From JBBTSB01 sp964355775 (lineage in GTDB: Bacteria; Patescibacteriota; Minisyncoccia; 2-02-FULL-40-12; IGHO2-01-FULL-4-A): a DNA stretch of 41,011 nt. Below are positions 23,918-30,999 of the stretch, one piece after another; position 1 is the first letter of the stretch; each line of letters opens with the position of its first letter. Location: positions 1 to 41,011 of the forward strand of contig CAYHEP010000004.1 in assembly GCA_964355775.1 (NCBI GenBank), written 5' to 3'. The translations under genes and the position numbers were made by a program. A model generated the notes under the pieces. That model did not search any database. It was not told where the DNA came from and worked only from the letters and a program-made list of their open reading frames with translations.

Positions 23918-24420
23918 ACAATGGTCGTAAGTGATTTCAATTTCTCAACAGCCCTATGCAATTTCACTGATACGTTGTTTTCCGTCATACCTGTCGCTTC
24001 TGCGATCTCTGCGATGGAAAGCTCATTGATGAATCGCAGTATGATTATTTCCCGATAATCGTCCGACAACACCTCCAGCTTTTCCATGACTTCTTTGACG
24101 AGTGATTTTGTTTCCGCATCGCCTGCAATATCACTGGTATCGGGAATATCAATCGTATCTTCCCCGAAACTATGGATGGAAATCTCACGGTCTTTTTTGG
24201 ATGTTTTGTAAAAATCGACGACCAGGTTATGTGCACTACGATACAGGAATGCACGCATATTGTCGATTGTCTTGCCTTGTACCAGATAATCCCACGTCTT
24301 CATAAAAACCTTTCCCGCCAAATCTTCCGCGTCCTCTTTTGAGTGTACACGAAAGTAGCAGTATTTGAAAAGCTTCGGCGCGTGTTCATGATACAGTTCA
24401 ATAAACGCTTGTTCGTCCAT
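23914..24420 (-). CDS. ECF-type RNA polymerase sigma factor
   Basis: This 168-residue protein has sigma region 2 (FIELYHEHAPKLFKYCYFRVHSKEDAEDLAGKVFMKTWDYL) and region 4 (LSDDYREIIILRFINELSIAEIAEATGMTENNVSVKLHRAVEKLKSL), with no region 3, as in ECF factors. It would direct polymerase to a small regulon, possibly its own genes. I chose the start at 24420 because it begins MDEQAFIELYHEHAP and follows an extended -10 box. The longer frame upstream is non-coding leader. Confidence 0.92.
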   Translation of the reverse strand: MDEQAFIELYHEHAPKLFKYCYFRVHSKEDAEDLAGKVFMKTWDYLVQGKTIDNMRAFLYRSAHNLVVDFYKTSKKDREISIHSFGEDTIDIPDTSDIAGDAETKSLVKEVMEKLEVLSDDYREIIILRFINELSIAEIAEATGMTENNVSVKLHRAVEKLKSLTTIV

Positions 24421-24430
24421 GGTTTGTAAT

Positions 24431-24442
24431 AGTATAGCATAA
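24431..24442 (-). promoter_or_regulatory. Extended -10 promoter before the ECF sigma gene
   Basis: On the minus strand the sequence is TTATGCTATACT, an extended -10 (TGCTATACT) about ten bases before the start codon. The identical 12 bases occur on the plus strand at 29778-29789 before the antitoxin gene. Transcription would begin within a few bases of the ATG. No strong -35 is present. Confidence 0.5.
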
Positions 24443-24454
24443 ATCCGCGTGTTG

Positions 24455-24483
24455 AACCCTCCGACGTGATCTGTCGAAGGGTT
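24455..24483. repeat. Hairpin related to P1
   Basis: The stem AACCCTcCGAC/GTCGaAGGGTT with one mismatch surrounds the loop GTGATCT. The right arm GTCGAAGGG is the complement of the P1 arm CCCTTCGAC. It lies between the ECF promoter and the small peptide gene at 24510-24596 and may act as a weak terminator for the latter or be a repeat. Confidence 0.4.
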
Positions 24484-24509
24484 GTAAGGAACTTGTGGGA
24501 TTCGAGCCA

Positions 24510-24596
24510 CTAGAGCAGTCCGCCCGCGATGCTCAAGAATCCGTACAGAAGGAAAAGAATGAAGCAAATCGCTACGAAACCGCCCATTTTTCTCAT
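24510..24596 (-). CDS. 28-residue single-helix membrane peptide
   Basis: On the minus strand a ribosome binding site AAAGGAG lies about six bases before an ATG that opens MRKMGGFVAICFILFLLYGFLSIAGGLL and ends in TAG. Two positive residues precede one continuous hydrophobic helix of about 23 residues, the layout of a small membrane peptide inserted with the N-terminus inside. It lies in the leader region upstream of the ECF sigma gene on the same strand and downstream of the inverted repeat at 24671. Its function is unknown. Confidence 0.6.
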   Translation of the reverse strand: MRKMGGFVAICFILFLLYGFLSIAGGLL

Positions 24597-24670
24597 TGAT
24601 TTCTCCTTTGTTTACTCCGTCGCATGACCGGAGTGCCAGTACAGACGACGACCCTATGCCGGTCTTACAC

Positions 24671-24709
24671 CTATACAAAAACACAAAAAGGAGTATGATT
24701 TTTGTATAG
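24671..24709. promoter_or_regulatory. Inverted repeat between divergent small genes (operator or two-way promoter)
   Basis: Perfect 11-base arms CTATACAAAAA (24671-24681) and TTTTTGTATAG (24699-24709) are 17 bases apart. Each arm read outward gives TTTTTGTATAG followed by a purine or T, that is a -10-like TATAGG (minus) or TATAGT (plus). The minus side leads to the 28-residue peptide and the plus side to the gene at 24745. It could be a dyad operator, facing promoters, or both. Confidence 0.5.
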
Positions 24710-24744
24710 TTTCACACCCATCCACCAAGAGAGGGGGTTCGCCT

Positions 24745-25020
24745 ATGATAGAGCTCGGTGAAATCATCCGGGCGAATTGGGAAAAGCAAATTGGTATTCC
24801 GGTCATCGAGGGGCTGGAGCCGGGTACTGTTTACCTCGATGGACTTGGCCATCTCGTCGTGGCCAAGGATCAGATCACGGGCAGGACGAGGATCCGTAAG
24901 AGGAGGCGGATCCTGATGGTCCGGGGCAATGGTCTCCCCTGGTGCCGGAAGTGCCCCTTCAATGGGGGCTGTGACGGAGGCGACAACTGTCTCCGCGAAG
25001 CCTCCAACGTGGGAAACTAG
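24745..25020 (+). CDS. Uncharacterised 91-residue cysteine-containing protein
   Basis: The ATG is preceded by a strong purine-rich site GAGAGGGGG at 24729-24737. The protein has a beta-rich start (MIELGEIIRANWEKQIGIPV), a basic patch RTRIRKRRR near 47-55, and a C-terminal cysteine cluster WCRKCPFNGGCDGGDNC that could bind a metal or iron-sulphur cluster. I do not recognise the family. An opposite frame over the same bases has no ribosome site and is less likely. A short G+C-rich stretch follows before the next gene. Confidence 0.55.
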   Translation: MIELGEIIRANWEKQIGIPVIEGLEPGTVYLDGLGHLVVAKDQITGRTRIRKRRRILMVRGNGLPWCRKCPFNGGCDGGDNCLREASNVGN

Positions 25021-25086
25021 ACGGCAGTACATTGGGGGCAGAGTGGACTTTTCACAAGCCGCTACCGCCCCCTAGCCTTAAAATCT

Positions 25087-25428
25087 ATGAGCGAAAACGA
25101 AAAAGTAATCTATGATCCTCTACGCGATGCAGGAGAAAAGATAGAGCAAACGATCGAAAATGTCAGTCGGGAATTGTTTGAGTATGAGCAGAAGCTTGAA
25201 CTTGTGAAACAGCGGATCGCACGACTAGAAGAACATGGCATCGGATTTTTGGGAGCAAAAAAATTACAAGATGCGCAGAGAGAGAGAGTAGATATTGAGA
25301 TAAAAATACAAATATTAAAAGACAGTTTGAAAAAATTAGTTAAAGATATAGAAGGTATTGCTCAAAATAAAGCAGTCATCGATTTCTTCAAACCGATAAT
25401 CGAGCCAAATCCCAAAAAACGAAACTGA
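25087..25428 (+). CDS. Coiled-coil protein of unknown function
   Basis: The 113-residue sequence is almost entirely charged heptad-like helix (IEQTIENVSRELFEYEQKLELVKQRIARLEEHGIG, then ERVDIEIKIQILKDSLKKLVKDIEGIAQ). The break GIGFLGAKK near 56-64 separates two helices that could form an antiparallel hairpin. There are no cysteines or membrane segments. Its stop overlaps the start of DZR 8 as TGATG, so the two are likely translated together. Confidence 0.65.
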   Translation: MSENEKVIYDPLRDAGEKIEQTIENVSRELFEYEQKLELVKQRIARLEEHGIGFLGAKKLQDAQRERVDIEIKIQILKDSLKKLVKDIEGIAQNKAVIDFFKPIIEPNPKKRN

Positions 25429-27071
25429 TGGAGAATAAAGTGTGTCTAAATTGTAAAAAAAACTTCATCATCGAACCGGAAGACTTTGATTTTTACAAAC
25501 GCATTGACGTGCCACCGCCGACGCACTGTCCGGATTGCCGATCCCAACGCCGACTTGCATTTACCAATATCTTTGTACTTCACAAGCGTCCCTGTGATTT
25601 ATGCGGTGAAAATCCCGTATCGATGTTTGCTTCTGATGCACCATACAAAGTCTATTGTCCTAAATGCTGGTGGTCTGATGACTGGGACCCGTTCCAGTAT
25701 GGGAGAGATTTTGATTTCCAACGACCCTTCTTTGAACAATTCGATAAGTTGTTGCACGACGTGCCATTGCTCGGGTTGTCGCTGGATTATCCAAAAAATA
25801 TCAATTCGCCTTTCAACAATCATTGCGGTCCTCTCAAAAACTGCTACTTGGTGTTTTTTGGCGTAGAGTGTGAGGAGTCTCTGTATGGCTTTTATTTAGT
25901 ACAAACGAAAAGCACCGTTGATACGTCGTTGGCTATGTGGAGTGAATGGTGTTTTGACTGTAGAAATATTGCCCATAATAACCGATGTATCGGAGTCCAA
26001 AATACGATTGAGTCTATTGACTGCTCTTTTTTGCGCGATTGCAGAAACTGTCAAAACTGTTTCGGCTCCGCAAACTTAAAGAATAAGAAATATGTCTTTT
26101 TCAATGAGCAACTCACTAAAACTTTGTATGAAGATAAAATAAGGCAATACGATCTTGGTTCACACGAGGGATATAAAAAAGCAAAAGCTGAAGCCGAAAA
26201 GAATTGGAAAAACTATCCGCCTCGACCGATTTGGATGGATTTGTCTGTTGATTCTTCGGGGAATTATCTTTTTGAATCCAAGAATTGTAAGGAATGTTAC
26301 GAGGCAGTTGGAGCGGAAGATAGCAAATTTCTTTCGATGATCACCAGCGGTCCCGTGAAAAATGCTTTTGATATTTCCGGATGGGGAGAAAATATGACTT
26401 TGTGCTACGAATGTTCCATCGTAGGACGAAACGTTTCTGATATGTTGTTTTGCATGGAATCTGGATTAAATGCGCATCATTGCCAATATTCAAAGTTATC
26501 TACCGGAGGAGCCTATCATTTTGGTTGTGTCTCCTTAAAGAAGGGCGAATATTGTATTTTCAACAAAAAATATCCAAAACAGGAATATGAAATTTTAAAG
26601 AAGAAAATCATCGAACATATGAAATCAACCGGAGAATATGGTGAATTTTTTCCTATGTCAATTAGTCCGCATCCGTACTATGAAACATTGGCCGAAGGAT
26701 TTTTCCCTCATGGCGACGTCGGTAAGCAAGAAAAACATGACTACAAGATCACAATGCGGGCAAGCGAATTGCCGGATCATATTGCCGACTCTACGCCCCT
26801 GATTTTAAAAAATATCATCGAGTGCGAGAAATGCCAGCGTGGATATCGGATCGCGCAGATGGAATTTGATTTTTTGAAGCAAATGCGACTGCCTTTGCCG
26901 CGGCGCTGTCCATTTTGTCGCATCGATGAAAAGTTCAAGCAATGGGTCAAGCAAATGAAGCTCGTCGATCGGGTGTGCGATCAATGCAAAAAAGATTTCC
27001 GCACCCCCTATACAAGTGATGAATATCCCGCTATATTGTGTAAAGAATGTTGGACAGAAAAATACAGCTGA
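25428..27071 (+). CDS. DZR family protein 8 (full length)
   Basis: This 547-residue DZR protein has a complete set of cysteine pairs: CLNCKKNFIIEPED, CPDCRSQRRLAFTN, CDLCGENPVSMFASDAPYKVYCPKCWWSDDWD at the start, and CEKCQRGYRI, CPFCRIDEKF, CDQCKKDFRTPYTSDEYPAILCKEC at the end. The middle has FGSANLKNKKYVFFNEQLTKTLY and FGCVSLKKGEYCIFNKKYPKQEY as its two module ends, then YGEFFPMSISPHPYYET. Its SMFASDAPYKVYC segment is the best guide to what DZR 7 looked like before its palindromic insertion. The next DZR gene starts three bases after its stop. Confidence 0.85.
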   Translation: MENKVCLNCKKNFIIEPEDFDFYKRIDVPPPTHCPDCRSQRRLAFTNIFVLHKRPCDLCGENPVSMFASDAPYKVYCPKCWWSDDWDPFQYGRDFDFQRPFFEQFDKLLHDVPLLGLSLDYPKNINSPFNNHCGPLKNCYLVFFGVECEESLYGFYLVQTKSTVDTSLAMWSEWCFDCRNIAHNNRCIGVQNTIESIDCSFLRDCRNCQNCFGSANLKNKKYVFFNEQLTKTLYEDKIRQYDLGSHEGYKKAKAEAEKNWKNYPPRPIWMDLSVDSSGNYLFESKNCKECYEAVGAEDSKFLSMITSGPVKNAFDISGWGENMTLCYECSIVGRNVSDMLFCMESGLNAHHCQYSKLSTGGAYHFGCVSLKKGEYCIFNKKYPKQEYEILKKKIIEHMKSTGEYGEFFPMSISPHPYYETLAEGFFPHGDVGKQEKHDYKITMRASELPDHIADSTPLILKNIIECEKCQRGYRIAQMEFDFLKQMRLPLPRRCPFCRIDEKFKQWVKQMKLVDRVCDQCKKDFRTPYTSDEYPAILCKECWTEKYS

Positions 27072-27073
27072 TT

Positions 27074-28672
27074 ATGATTTGCTCAAAGTGTCAAAATAAC
27101 TTCATCATCTATCCCGATGATCGGATGTATTATGAAAAGATAGGCGTCCAAGAGCCACGTTTGTGCGTCCAATGCCGCGCCCAGCGAAGACTTGCCTTTC
27201 GCAATGAGCGGAGTTTTTATAAGCGGACATGTGATAAATGCAAAAAGGATACCGTCTCGATGTATTCAACAAATAAACCCGATACGGTCTACTGTCATTA
27301 CTGTTGGTTTGCAGATGATTGGGACGCACGAGAGTATGGGCGCGCATATGATCCCCAGAAGCCTTTTTTTGAACAGTTTGGTGAACTTTGGAAGGTGATT
27401 CCAAAAATTTCTCTTATCCATATGCGGAGCGTCAATTCAGAGTATCTCAACATCGCGGCGGACAACAAAAACTGCTACATGATCGTTGAGTCTTCAAACA
27501 ATGAGGACTGCATCCATTGCTATTGGATTCAAAAAACTCGTGATTGTGTCGATACCTCCTTTTCACACGAATGTGAGCGATGTTATGAAAGTGATGACGT
27601 GTATAATTGTTATCAGATTATGTACAGCAAGAGTTGTCATGACTGCCGAGAAAGCTATTTTCTTTTTGACTGCAAAAACTGCTCAAACTGTATCGGGTGT
27701 GTCAATTTGCGCAACAAGCAATATTGTATTTTCAATGAGCAAGTGACCAAAGAGGAATATGAAAAGTTTCTAAAGGAAGCCAAGTTGGACACCAACTTAG
27801 GTGTCCAACAGCTAAGTGAGAAATTCAAAGCGTTCAAACTCACCCAACCACACAAATTTGCTGAAATCGTTAATGCACCCGGCAGTACTGGAGCCTACAT
27901 CAAAAATGCCAAAAACTGCACACAGTGTTTTCACACGTATGATGCAGAAGATTGTCGATACGCCGTACATGCCTGGAGAGACGCCAAAGATTGCATGGAT
28001 GTGGACACCGCCGGCCGTGGCGCGGAGATGATTTATAACTCCATGAATACGGGTATTAATGTGTCCAACTGTATATGTTGCGGTCTGTCATGGGGGGACA
28101 GTTTTTTGTCCTACGGTATGCTTTGTTTTGATCTACAAAATTGTTTTGGGTGTGCCAGCCTCCGTAAGAAACAAAACTGTATCCTGAATCAACAATACAC
28201 GAAAGAAGAATATCAAAAATTAAAGTCTAAAATTGTAGATGATATGAAAAAAGATGGGATCTACGGAGAATTTTTTCCACCGCAGCTTTCGCCATTTGTG
28301 TACAACGAGGCATGTGTGCAAGAGCAATTTCCTCTGACCAAAGAACAGGCGCTGGCCCAAGGCTTCAAGTGGGAAGACACGGAACGGGGGACGTATGGGA
28401 AAGAAAATGGGAAGGATATTTTTGCCTGCGTTACGTGTAAAAAGAATTACAGAATTATTCCGCGTGAACTTGAGTTTTATCAGAGGCTCGTGATTCCGTT
28501 ACCAAAATTGTGTCCGGATTGCCGTCATTTTCGTCGATTCACTGCCCGAGGTCCGAATAAGCTTTGGAAACGCAACTGTGCAAAATGTTCGGCCGAATTT
28601 GAGACAAATTATAGTCATGACAGGCCGGAGATACTTTATTGCGAAGAGTGCTATAATCAAGCTGTCCTATGA
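27074..28672 (+). CDS. DZR family protein 9 (full length, carries inverted repeat P6)
   Basis: This 532-residue DZR protein starts at ATG 27074 (MICSKCQNNFIIYPDD), matching paralogues; an upstream start would lie in DZR 8. Pairs are CSKC, CVQCRAQRRLAFRN, CDKCKKDTVSMYS and YCHYCWFADDWD; at the end CVTCKKNYRII, CPDCRHFRRF, CAKCSAEFETNYSHD and YCEECYNQAVL. Module ends are IGCVNLRNKQYCIFNEQVTKEEY and FGCASLRKKQNCILNQQYTKEEY. Between the modules, residues near 237-246 (LDTNLGVQQ) are encoded by a perfect inverted repeat. The stop overlaps the VIT1 gene start. Confidence 0.85.
   Translation: MICSKCQNNFIIYPDDRMYYEKIGVQEPRLCVQCRAQRRLAFRNERSFYKRTCDKCKKDTVSMYSTNKPDTVYCHYCWFADDWDAREYGRAYDPQKPFFEQFGELWKVIPKISLIHMRSVNSEYLNIAADNKNCYMIVESSNNEDCIHCYWIQKTRDCVDTSFSHECERCYESDDVYNCYQIMYSKSCHDCRESYFLFDCKNCSNCIGCVNLRNKQYCIFNEQVTKEEYEKFLKEAKLDTNLGVQQLSEKFKAFKLTQPHKFAEIVNAPGSTGAYIKNAKNCTQCFHTYDAEDCRYAVHAWRDAKDCMDVDTAGRGAEMIYNSMNTGINVSNCICCGLSWGDSFLSYGMLCFDLQNCFGCASLRKKQNCILNQQYTKEEYQKLKSKIVDDMKKDGIYGEFFPPQLSPFVYNEACVQEQFPLTKEQALAQGFKWEDTERGTYGKENGKDIFACVTCKKNYRIIPRELEFYQRLVIPLPKLCPDCRHFRRFTARGPNKLWKRNCAKCSAEFETNYSHDRPEILYCEECYNQAVL
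27784..27809. repeat. Perfect inverted repeat P6 in DZR gene 9
   Basis: Ten-base arms GTTGGACACC (27784-27793) and GGTGTCCAAC (27800-27809) flank AACTTA. It encodes part of the variable linker after the first module end, the same place where DZR 3 carries the P1 repeat, so this linker appears to be a tolerant landing site. Confidence 0.7.
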
Positions 28673-29382
28673 AGCATCCTACCGTCCACAGTGAAATGAT
28701 CCATGCCAAAAAAGAAGGCGAATACCTCGCGGATTTTGTGTATGGGGCAAATGACGGTATTGTGACAACGTTCGCTGTGGTTTCGGGTGCGGTGGGAGCG
28801 GGACTCCCCACTCATGTGATCATCATTTTGGGTTTTGCAAATCTGGTGGGCGATGGCATCTCTATGGGACTTTCAAATTTTCTCTCGTTGCGGTCCAAAA
28901 AGTCGTTTGAAGATAGAGAACGAAAACGGGAAGAATACGAAGTAGAAAAATTTCCTGATGAAGAAAAAAGAGAAGTCGAAGAAATAGTGGCAAAGTGGGG
29001 AATCACGGGCGATCACGCCACGGCATTTGTGGGTGATATCATTTCCGACAAAAAACGCTGGGTGGATTTTATGATGCGCGAAGAGCTGGGGATTCTCGAA
29101 GATTCCAACGATAAACCCGCCATGCACGGGCTCGTGACATTTGTCGCATTTCTTGTTGCCGGTATGTTACCACTGATTCCGTATCTTTTTGGGGTTTCCT
29201 CTCATTTGCAATTTAGAGTTTCCATTATTGCCACGGCTGTTTCGCTATTTGCCGTGGGAGCTTCGCGTTCGGCTGTCACGAGTCAAAAATGGTTCCGCTC
29301 CGGTATTGAAATGCTATTGGTAGGCGGTATCGCATCCGGTGCCGCTTACGCTATCGGGGCGTTCATCAAGAGTATTCTATGA
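28669..29382 (+). CDS. VIT1/CCC1 family iron/manganese transporter
   Basis: This 237-residue protein has the family's first helix motif FVYGANDGIVTTFAVVSGAVGAGLP, then LGFANLVGDGISMGLSNFLSLRSKK, and three more C-terminal helices. A charged cytoplasmic stretch (residues about 75-130, rich in Glu) corresponds to the metal-binding region of VIT1. These transporters move Fe2+ or Mn2+ out of the cytosol. With the NRAMP protein 5 kb upstream it suggests metal handling in this region. It overlaps DZR 9 and the small frame at 29379 by four bases each. Confidence 0.88.
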   Translation: MKHPTVHSEMIHAKKEGEYLADFVYGANDGIVTTFAVVSGAVGAGLPTHVIIILGFANLVGDGISMGLSNFLSLRSKKSFEDRERKREEYEVEKFPDEEKREVEEIVAKWGITGDHATAFVGDIISDKKRWVDFMMREELGILEDSNDKPAMHGLVTFVAFLVAGMLPLIPYLFGVSSHLQFRVSIIATAVSLFAVGASRSAVTSQKWFRSGIEMLLVGGIASGAAYAIGAFIKSIL

Positions 29383-29555
29383 TTTGTCAGAATTCCATTG
29401 AGCGTCCATTGAGCGGTTCAACCGCTCAATACCGGAATTTCGCAAAGCATGAGCATGACGATGCGCATTGTCCCACCGAATTTGAAACCGCTTACCACGT
29501 CTCCGATCCGAGACTTGTGTATTGCCTGAAATGCTTTTATGCTGAAGTGAATTAG
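29379..29555 (+). CDS. DZR-derived mini protein (58 residues) with palindromic insert
   Basis: An ATG overlapping the VIT1 stop (ATGA) opens a 58-codon frame: MICQN, then residues 6-18 encoded across a palindrome, then HCPTEFETAYHVSDPRLVYCLKCFYAEVN. The end matches the C-terminal DZR zinc knuckle (CPNEFETTYAPD...IYCDACY). The MIC start recalls DZR 9. It looks like a fusion of the first codons of a DZR gene to its tail after an internal deletion, kept open across the repeat. It may be a functional zinc knuckle or a relic. Confidence 0.55.
   Translation: MICQNSIERPLSGSTAQYRNFAKHEHDDAHCPTEFETAYHVSDPRLVYCLKCFYAEVN
29408..29430. repeat. Perfect palindrome, family P5, in the DZR mini gene
   Basis: Eleven-base arms ATTGAGCGGTT and AACCGCTCAAT flank one C (29419). 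A partial copy of the left arm (ATTGAGCG) lies just upstream at 29397-29404. It has the same plan as 1216-1234 and lies between the cysteines of what would be a zinc knuckle, like element A in DZR 2. Confidence 0.65.
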
Positions 29556-29601
29556 GCTCCAAACAAGACTGCACCCTGGGACCGAGTTTTGTAGACTGCA
29601 G

Positions 29602-29718
29602 TCACGGGGTATGGAACCAGCGGAGGTAGACAAAAAGTCCCATCCCCCCGAGCAGAATCACCCACGTGAGGGTGATTACTACTTTTTCCACCCATGCAGG
29701 TGGAGGATGGATGTTCAT
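29602..29718 (-). CDS. 38-residue single-helix membrane peptide
   Basis: A near-perfect ribosome binding site AAAGGAGGT sits a few bases before the minus-strand ATG. The peptide has a short N-terminus MNIHPPPAWVEK, a hydrophobic helix VVITLTWVILLGGMGLFVYL and the end RWFHTP. The strong initiation signal in an otherwise gene-free 240-base gap makes translation likely. The family is unknown. Its start faces the promoter of the antitoxin gene at 29796. Confidence 0.6.
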   Translation of the reverse strand: MNIHPPPAWVEKVVITLTWVILLGGMGLFVYLRWFHTP

Positions 29719-29757
29719 GGTGGACCTCCTTTGGTTTCAGTTTACAGAACTCTGACG

Positions 29758-29774
29758 ATATGTCAAAATGCTGG
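29758..29774 (+). repeat. 17-base motif shared with 30982-30998
   Basis: ATATGTCAAAATGCTGG here and ATATGTCAAAATACTGG at 30982-30998 differ at one base. Both lie just upstream of plus-strand genes (22 bases and 1 base before their ATGs). A shared upstream control motif is possible, but two occurrences are thin evidence. Confidence 0.35.
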
Positions 29775-29777
29775 TAG

Positions 29778-29789
29778 TTATGCTATACT
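29778..29789 (+). promoter_or_regulatory. Extended -10 promoter for the toxin-antitoxin pair
   Basis: TTATGCTATACT, with extended -10 TGCTATACT at 29781-29789, ends six bases before the ATG at 29796. The expected transcription start coincides with the start codon, so the mRNA should be leaderless. It is identical to the promoter element before the ECF sigma gene. Confidence 0.55.
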
Positions 29790-29795
29790 GTAGAC

Positions 29796-30026
29796 ATGAA
29801 AAAGATAGCTTTTCGACAGTCACTTTTTTGGGATATTGATGCGTCAAAGCTTGATCCCGACAAAAATCCGGAGTATATCATCGAGCGGATTTTGGATCAT
29901 GGAGATGATGAGGAAGTTCAGTGGATGTGGGGCTACTATGATCACAGTCTTATACAAGAAATTGCCCATACTTCCCGTGTCTTACGACCAGAAACCCGCT
30001 CCCTATGGACTCTACTGACACAATAA
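29796..30026 (+). CDS. Antitoxin-like protein of a type IV pair (DUF6922-like)
   Basis: The 76-residue protein (MKKIAFRQSLFWDIDASKLDPDKNPEYIIERILDHGDDEEVQWMWGYYDHSLIQE) matches small proteins that regularly precede AbiEii-type nucleotidyltransferase genes and are taken to be antitoxins. It appears intact. Its stop overlaps the toxin start as TAATG. The toxin behind it is broken, so this may be an orphan antitoxin. The pairing is from memory of the family. Confidence 0.7.
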   Translation: MKKIAFRQSLFWDIDASKLDPDKNPEYIIERILDHGDDEEVQWMWGYYDHSLIQEIAHTSRVLRPETRSLWTLLTQ

Positions 30027-30629
30027 TGTGGCATCCCGAAGTGCTCCCTCATGTTACCAAGAAAGCATTACAATTTTGTGCTAGTGACCCATGGTTCAAA
30101 ACGGCACCATAAATCCTTTGATCTAGATTTTTTTACCAATCTAAAAGACTTCAACCAGCAGGCGATTGCCGCTCATTTTCCCACAGAGGTTTGGGTGACA
30201 AAGTCTACAAGTTTTGCAACGTTGTTTGGTGAATTGCACGGGGCTATGGTGAGTTTCATTGCTTATCCTTTTTTCCATGCTCGACAACCAATGCTGAAAT
30301 ATGGGACCATCAATGTTCTCTCCATACGAGACATAGGTGTGATGAAAATTCTCGCGATGAGCCAGCGTGGTCGGAAGCGAGACTTTGTTGATTTGTATTG
30401 GCTCACCCAGCATGAAGCGCCTCTCTCGTGGTTTATGCAACAATTGCCGGATCAAATTCCGGATGTTGCGCACGATTATCACCACATTCTAAAAGCACTG
30501 ACCTATTTTGATGATGCGGAAAAAGACCAAATGCCCGAGCTCAACTTTCACGCCGATTGGCGAACGATCAAAACATTTTTTCAAAACGAAGCCAAAAAAC
30601 TCGCCGGGGAGCTACTCGGTATTCGATGA
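30026..30629 (+). pseudogene. AbiEii/AbiGii-type nucleotidyltransferase toxin, broken by deletion and frameshift
   Basis: The first 28 codons from ATG 30026 read MWHPEVLPHVTKKALQFCASDPWFKT, the usual N-terminus of AbiEii-like toxins, then hit TAA at 30110-30112. The rest continues in another frame from HHKSFDLDFFTNLKDFNQQAIAAHF to the end at 30629. Between them the family normally has FYLAGGTALALQLGHR or similar, which carries the GG[S/T] nucleotide-binding turn. That block is missing here, so catalysis should be lost even if frameshifting joined the parts. It overlaps its antitoxin by one base. Confidence 0.75.
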
Positions 30630-30634
30630 GCTAC

Positions 30635-30701
30635 GAAAAAACACCACACCCCCGCAACCACGACTCCGGTTGAGGGAGTGCAGTTCGCGGGGGAGTCGTG
30701 G
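30635..30701 (-). terminator. Rho-independent terminator-like structure for the 65-residue membrane protein gene
   Basis: Read on the minus strand, a perfect ten-base stem CCACGACTCC/GGAGTCGTGG (30692-30701 with 30658-30667) and an alternative CCCCCGC/GCGGGGG stem (30687-30693 with 30649-30655) are followed by GTGTTTTTT near 30635-30643. It lies just past the stop of the minus-strand gene. Confidence 0.5.
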
Positions 30702-30706
30702 AAGGA

Positions 30707-30904
30707 CTAGTCGTGGGGCGGCATCTGGAGTACTGTCGCCAGCCGCCTTTCTTCAAGTGTTTCGGCCTCGACTCGAATCGCGAGCACCGCTCCCATAACG
30801 AAGCTCACGATGAAAAGGGAGACCAGACGGACCAAGATGTTCGGAATGGCGCCGATGACGGTCAGCACAACCGTCATGGCGAGCCACACTAAGTGCGATT
30901 TCAT
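30707..30904 (-). CDS. 65-residue two-helix membrane protein
   Basis: A consensus ribosome binding site AGGAGGT stands seven bases before the minus-strand ATG. The protein has two hydrophobic helices (residues about 5-23, VWLAMTVVLTVIGAIPNIL, and 27-45, LVSLFIVSFVMGAVLAI), then a short charged tail VEAETLEERRLATVLQMPPHD. The family is not recognised. It is the third minus-strand small membrane protein with a strong site in this plus-strand region. It is followed by a likely terminator. Confidence 0.65.
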   Translation of the reverse strand: MKSHLVWLAMTVVLTVIGAIPNILVRLVSLFIVSFVMGAVLAIRVEAETLEERRLATVLQMPPHD

Positions 30905-30999
30905 TCGTCACCTCCTAGCGAATATTTTACAAGAAGAAGAAGAAGTCAATAGCCGCCCGAAAAATTGTGAAATAAAGGGAAATATGTCAAAATACTGGC

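Noticed and set aside
24712..25032. 106-codon minus-strand frame opposite the 91-residue protein
   Set aside because: It has no ribosome site, while the plus-strand frame has a strong one; still the less certain of such choices.
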